Source: an uncultured Lachnospiraceae bacterium
GTDB taxonomy: Bacteria; Bacillota; Clostridia; Lachnospirales; Lachnospiraceae
Assembly (NCBI GenBank): GCA_947631755.1
Contig: CANRMO010000111.1
Location: 1-7,763 of the forward strand
Length of the DNA: 7,763 bases
Direction of reading: 5' to 3'
Position numbers and translations under genes: made by a program. This document shows, one piece after another, positions 6,478 through 7,763 of this stretch; positions within the stretch are counted from its first letter, which is position 1; each line of letters begins with the position of its first letter. The notes beneath the pieces are model-generated. The model was not told the DNA's origin. It was given only the letters and a program-made list of their open reading frames with translations, and searched no databases.

Positions 6478-7657
6478 GATGTGATGGTGGCGATTCTATT
6501 ATCTCTTTAGTATCATCATCTCTTCCAGAATAACTATGGGAATCTCCTGAAAGTTGAACTTCATATCGTAAAATATATTTTACTTCATCATCATCTCTTT
6601 CAACTTGTTCACCACTAACAAATGACCAATCGTCTATTTCGAATTCATCTATCCCCAAATCACCGATGTGTGCTGTACCTTCGTCTATATAATCCGTCCC
6701 ACTGTAAATTAATTTTGTTTCTATAGAATAGAAAACATCTTCAGATATTCTTTCACAATAATCTTCATCTGTCATTGCCAAAGCATACTGGACTATGTCT
6801 GGTTTCTCTATACCATAATCTTCGGCTATTTTTTCATAAAAATCATTTGAAACGAAGGAATAAATTTCCTGCTTTGTCTTACGGAATTCATTAAATAACT
6901 CTTCTCTTAGCTCGATGTTTCCATCTTCCTTTTTGTTCCACCAGTCACTTTTTACATCATCTGTTACAAGAATTACATTTTTCTTTTCTTTTTTGGCATA
7001 TTGAAGAATTTGACTCCACCAAATATAATCTCCATATTTTCTTATTCCATCTTTATCATTATCTTTATATCCTGGTGGAACTGATTTCTCATATCTCTTT
7101 CTTCCATTTTCGCACAACCTATATAGCTCTAATTGAGAAAAAGGAGCTAATACTTGATTATTATTCCTTAGCTCTTCCATAAGCTCCGCGACAAAATCTG
7201 TCTTTTTCCATTTTTCTCCAACAAGACTAAGTGTGTCCTCTCTTTCAATAAAAAAATCCTCCACAATAGTAAGTTGCTCTTCTATTTTTTTATCTAAATG
7301 TGACAACAATTCATCTACATCTGGAAATTGCATCTTTTTTAAATTTATGCATGCTGCCAAAATTGATGATTTAGCACTGTTCAACGGTTTATTGCACTGA
7401 TTTTTTGCATTTTTCAATTTGTTTGTTATTTCTTTATAACACTTTTTATAGTGCTGATTAAATTCTATTTCAACCATAGATGGTACTATTAAATATTGCT
7501 TGACAATACCCAAACATTCAATTGCGAAATCGCAATACCCTTGTGCAAAAGCATATATATGTAGGTATACATTTGCATCACATACAATTATTGTATTTCC
7601 TCCTTCTAGCAGATTTTTAATATTAATTTTTTCTGATCCAACAGCTTTATCGCTCAT
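6419..7657 (-). CDS. PIN_8-like nuclease domain protein
   Basis: The 412-residue product has a PIN-like nuclease domain of the PIN_8 type. Acidic residues expected at the metal site are Asp27 in VCDANVYLHIY, Glu63/Glu65 in VPSMVEIEF, Asp210 in KYGDYIWWSQIL, and Asp233/Asp234 with Asp238 in LVTDDVKSDWW. A helical, charged insert (about 71-170) separates the two halves, and PPGYKDNDKDG (194-204) is typical before the third acidic motif. Residues about 280-395 are acidic and beta-rich; the last 16 are low-complexity and probably arise from a frame shift (see 6157-6477). PIN domains are metal-dependent ribonucleases, often toxins or defence effectors; that role here is inference. The start at 7655-7657 follows AAAGGA (7665-7670) with 7 bases between. 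Base composition is clearly more AT-rich than the recA region, suggesting acquisition by transfer. Confidence 0.85.
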   Translation of the reverse strand: MSDKAVGSEKINIKNLLEGGNTIIVCDANVYLHIYAFAQGYCDFAIECLGIVKQYLIVPSMVEIEFNQHYKKCYKEITNKLKNAKNQCNKPLNSAKSSILAACINLKKMQFPDVDELLSHLDKKIEEQLTIVEDFFIEREDTLSLVGEKWKKTDFVAELMEELRNNNQVLAPFSQLELYRLCENGRKRYEKSVPPGYKDNDKDGIRKYGDYIWWSQILQYAKKEKKNVILVTDDVKSDWWNKKEDGNIELREELFNEFRKTKQEIYSFVSNDFYEKIAEDYGIEKPDIVQYALAMTDEDYCERISEDVFYSIETKLIYSGTDYIDEGTAHIGDLGIDEFEIDDWSFVSGEQVERDDDEVKYILRYEVQLSGDSHSYSGRDDDTKEIIESPPSHHVFNGTNRNSGNQKGRYFT

Positions 7658-7688
7658 GTTTGTATCCTTTCATTAATAATTATTGATA

Positions 7689-7705
7689 GGCGTTTGCGAA
7701 ACGCC
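7689..7705. repeat. Perfect hairpin in the leader of the PIN gene
   Basis: GGCGTTT pairs with AAACGCC around a GCG loop. It lies about 20 bases upstream of the PIN ribosome binding site, in what would be its 5' leader. It may be an operator for a dimeric repressor, an mRNA structure, or the first of two tandem hairpins of a plus-strand transcript. Confidence 0.55.
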
Positions 7706-7734
7706 AGAACCCGTATAAATACGGGATTCTTTTT
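7706..7734 (+). terminator. Plus-strand intrinsic terminator with no visible gene
   Basis: AGAA-CCCGTA pairs with TACGGG-(A)-TTCT around a TAAA loop, and the stem is followed by a run of five T on the plus strand. This is a good rho-independent terminator shape for rightward transcripts, yet no plus-strand gene is seen to the left. On the minus strand no T-run follows. It may end a small antisense RNA crossing the PIN start, or serve a convergent element. Confidence 0.55.
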
Positions 7735-7763
7735 GTTACAAAATAAAACAACTCCTCACTGGT

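Noticed and set aside
7680..7763. Open minus-strand frame entering from the right edge, 27 residues ending in WRFANAYQ and stop
   Set aside because: It could be the C-terminus of an upstream gene. It is too short to judge and its sequence coincides with two hairpins, so coding is unproven.

Overview
The window looks like a chromosomal segment of a low-to-mid GC Firmicute, most likely a Clostridia/Lachnospiraceae relative. The reasons are the Gram-positive-type LexA box at recA, the strong GGGGAGG ribosome binding sites, the layout of the secreted Ig/lectin/C39-like protein, and the group II intron remnant. Genus cannot be fixed from sequence reading alone. Every supported gene lies on the minus strand, so transcription runs from right to left.

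Region 1 (about 1-5750, visibly GC-rich) is ordinary core genome. Read in transcription order it holds a DUF1653-like small protein (5092-5649) with its own extended -10 promoter, a 76-residue unknown protein (4790-5020), an M18 zinc aminopeptidase (3380-4765), and a secreted protein with a basic Ig-like region, a beta-trefoil lectin-like region and a C39-type cysteine peptidase-like domain (1780-3435). The gaps between them are short or overlapping, which suggests one operon. A separate SOS-controlled unit follows: recA (568-1623) with a LexA box, and recX (117-578), which overlaps recA. A further minus-strand promoter at 64-92 points off the left edge.

Region 2 (about 5750-7763) is visibly AT-rich and looks like inserted accessory DNA. 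Its edge carries a perfect 11-bp-stem hairpin (5758-5782) and about 55 bp that resemble the 3' end (domains V/VI) of a truncated group II intron. Next come about 210 bp of non-coding DNA with four diverged inverted-repeat units, each holding an ACGATA box; three point one way and one the other, and the paired arms vary in a matching way. The island's gene is a PIN_8-like nuclease (6419-7657). Its C-terminal beta region and zinc ribbon appear to lie in the overlapping ORF 6157-6477, reached only by a one-base frame shift. Just upstream of it lie two hairpins, one shaped like a plus-strand terminator that no visible gene explains.

The most interesting part is the island: a split PIN/zinc-ribbon protein beside an unexplained array of structured repeats, next to an intron scar. 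Calling it a defence or toxin-like system is inference; the sequence shows only the domains and the repeats.
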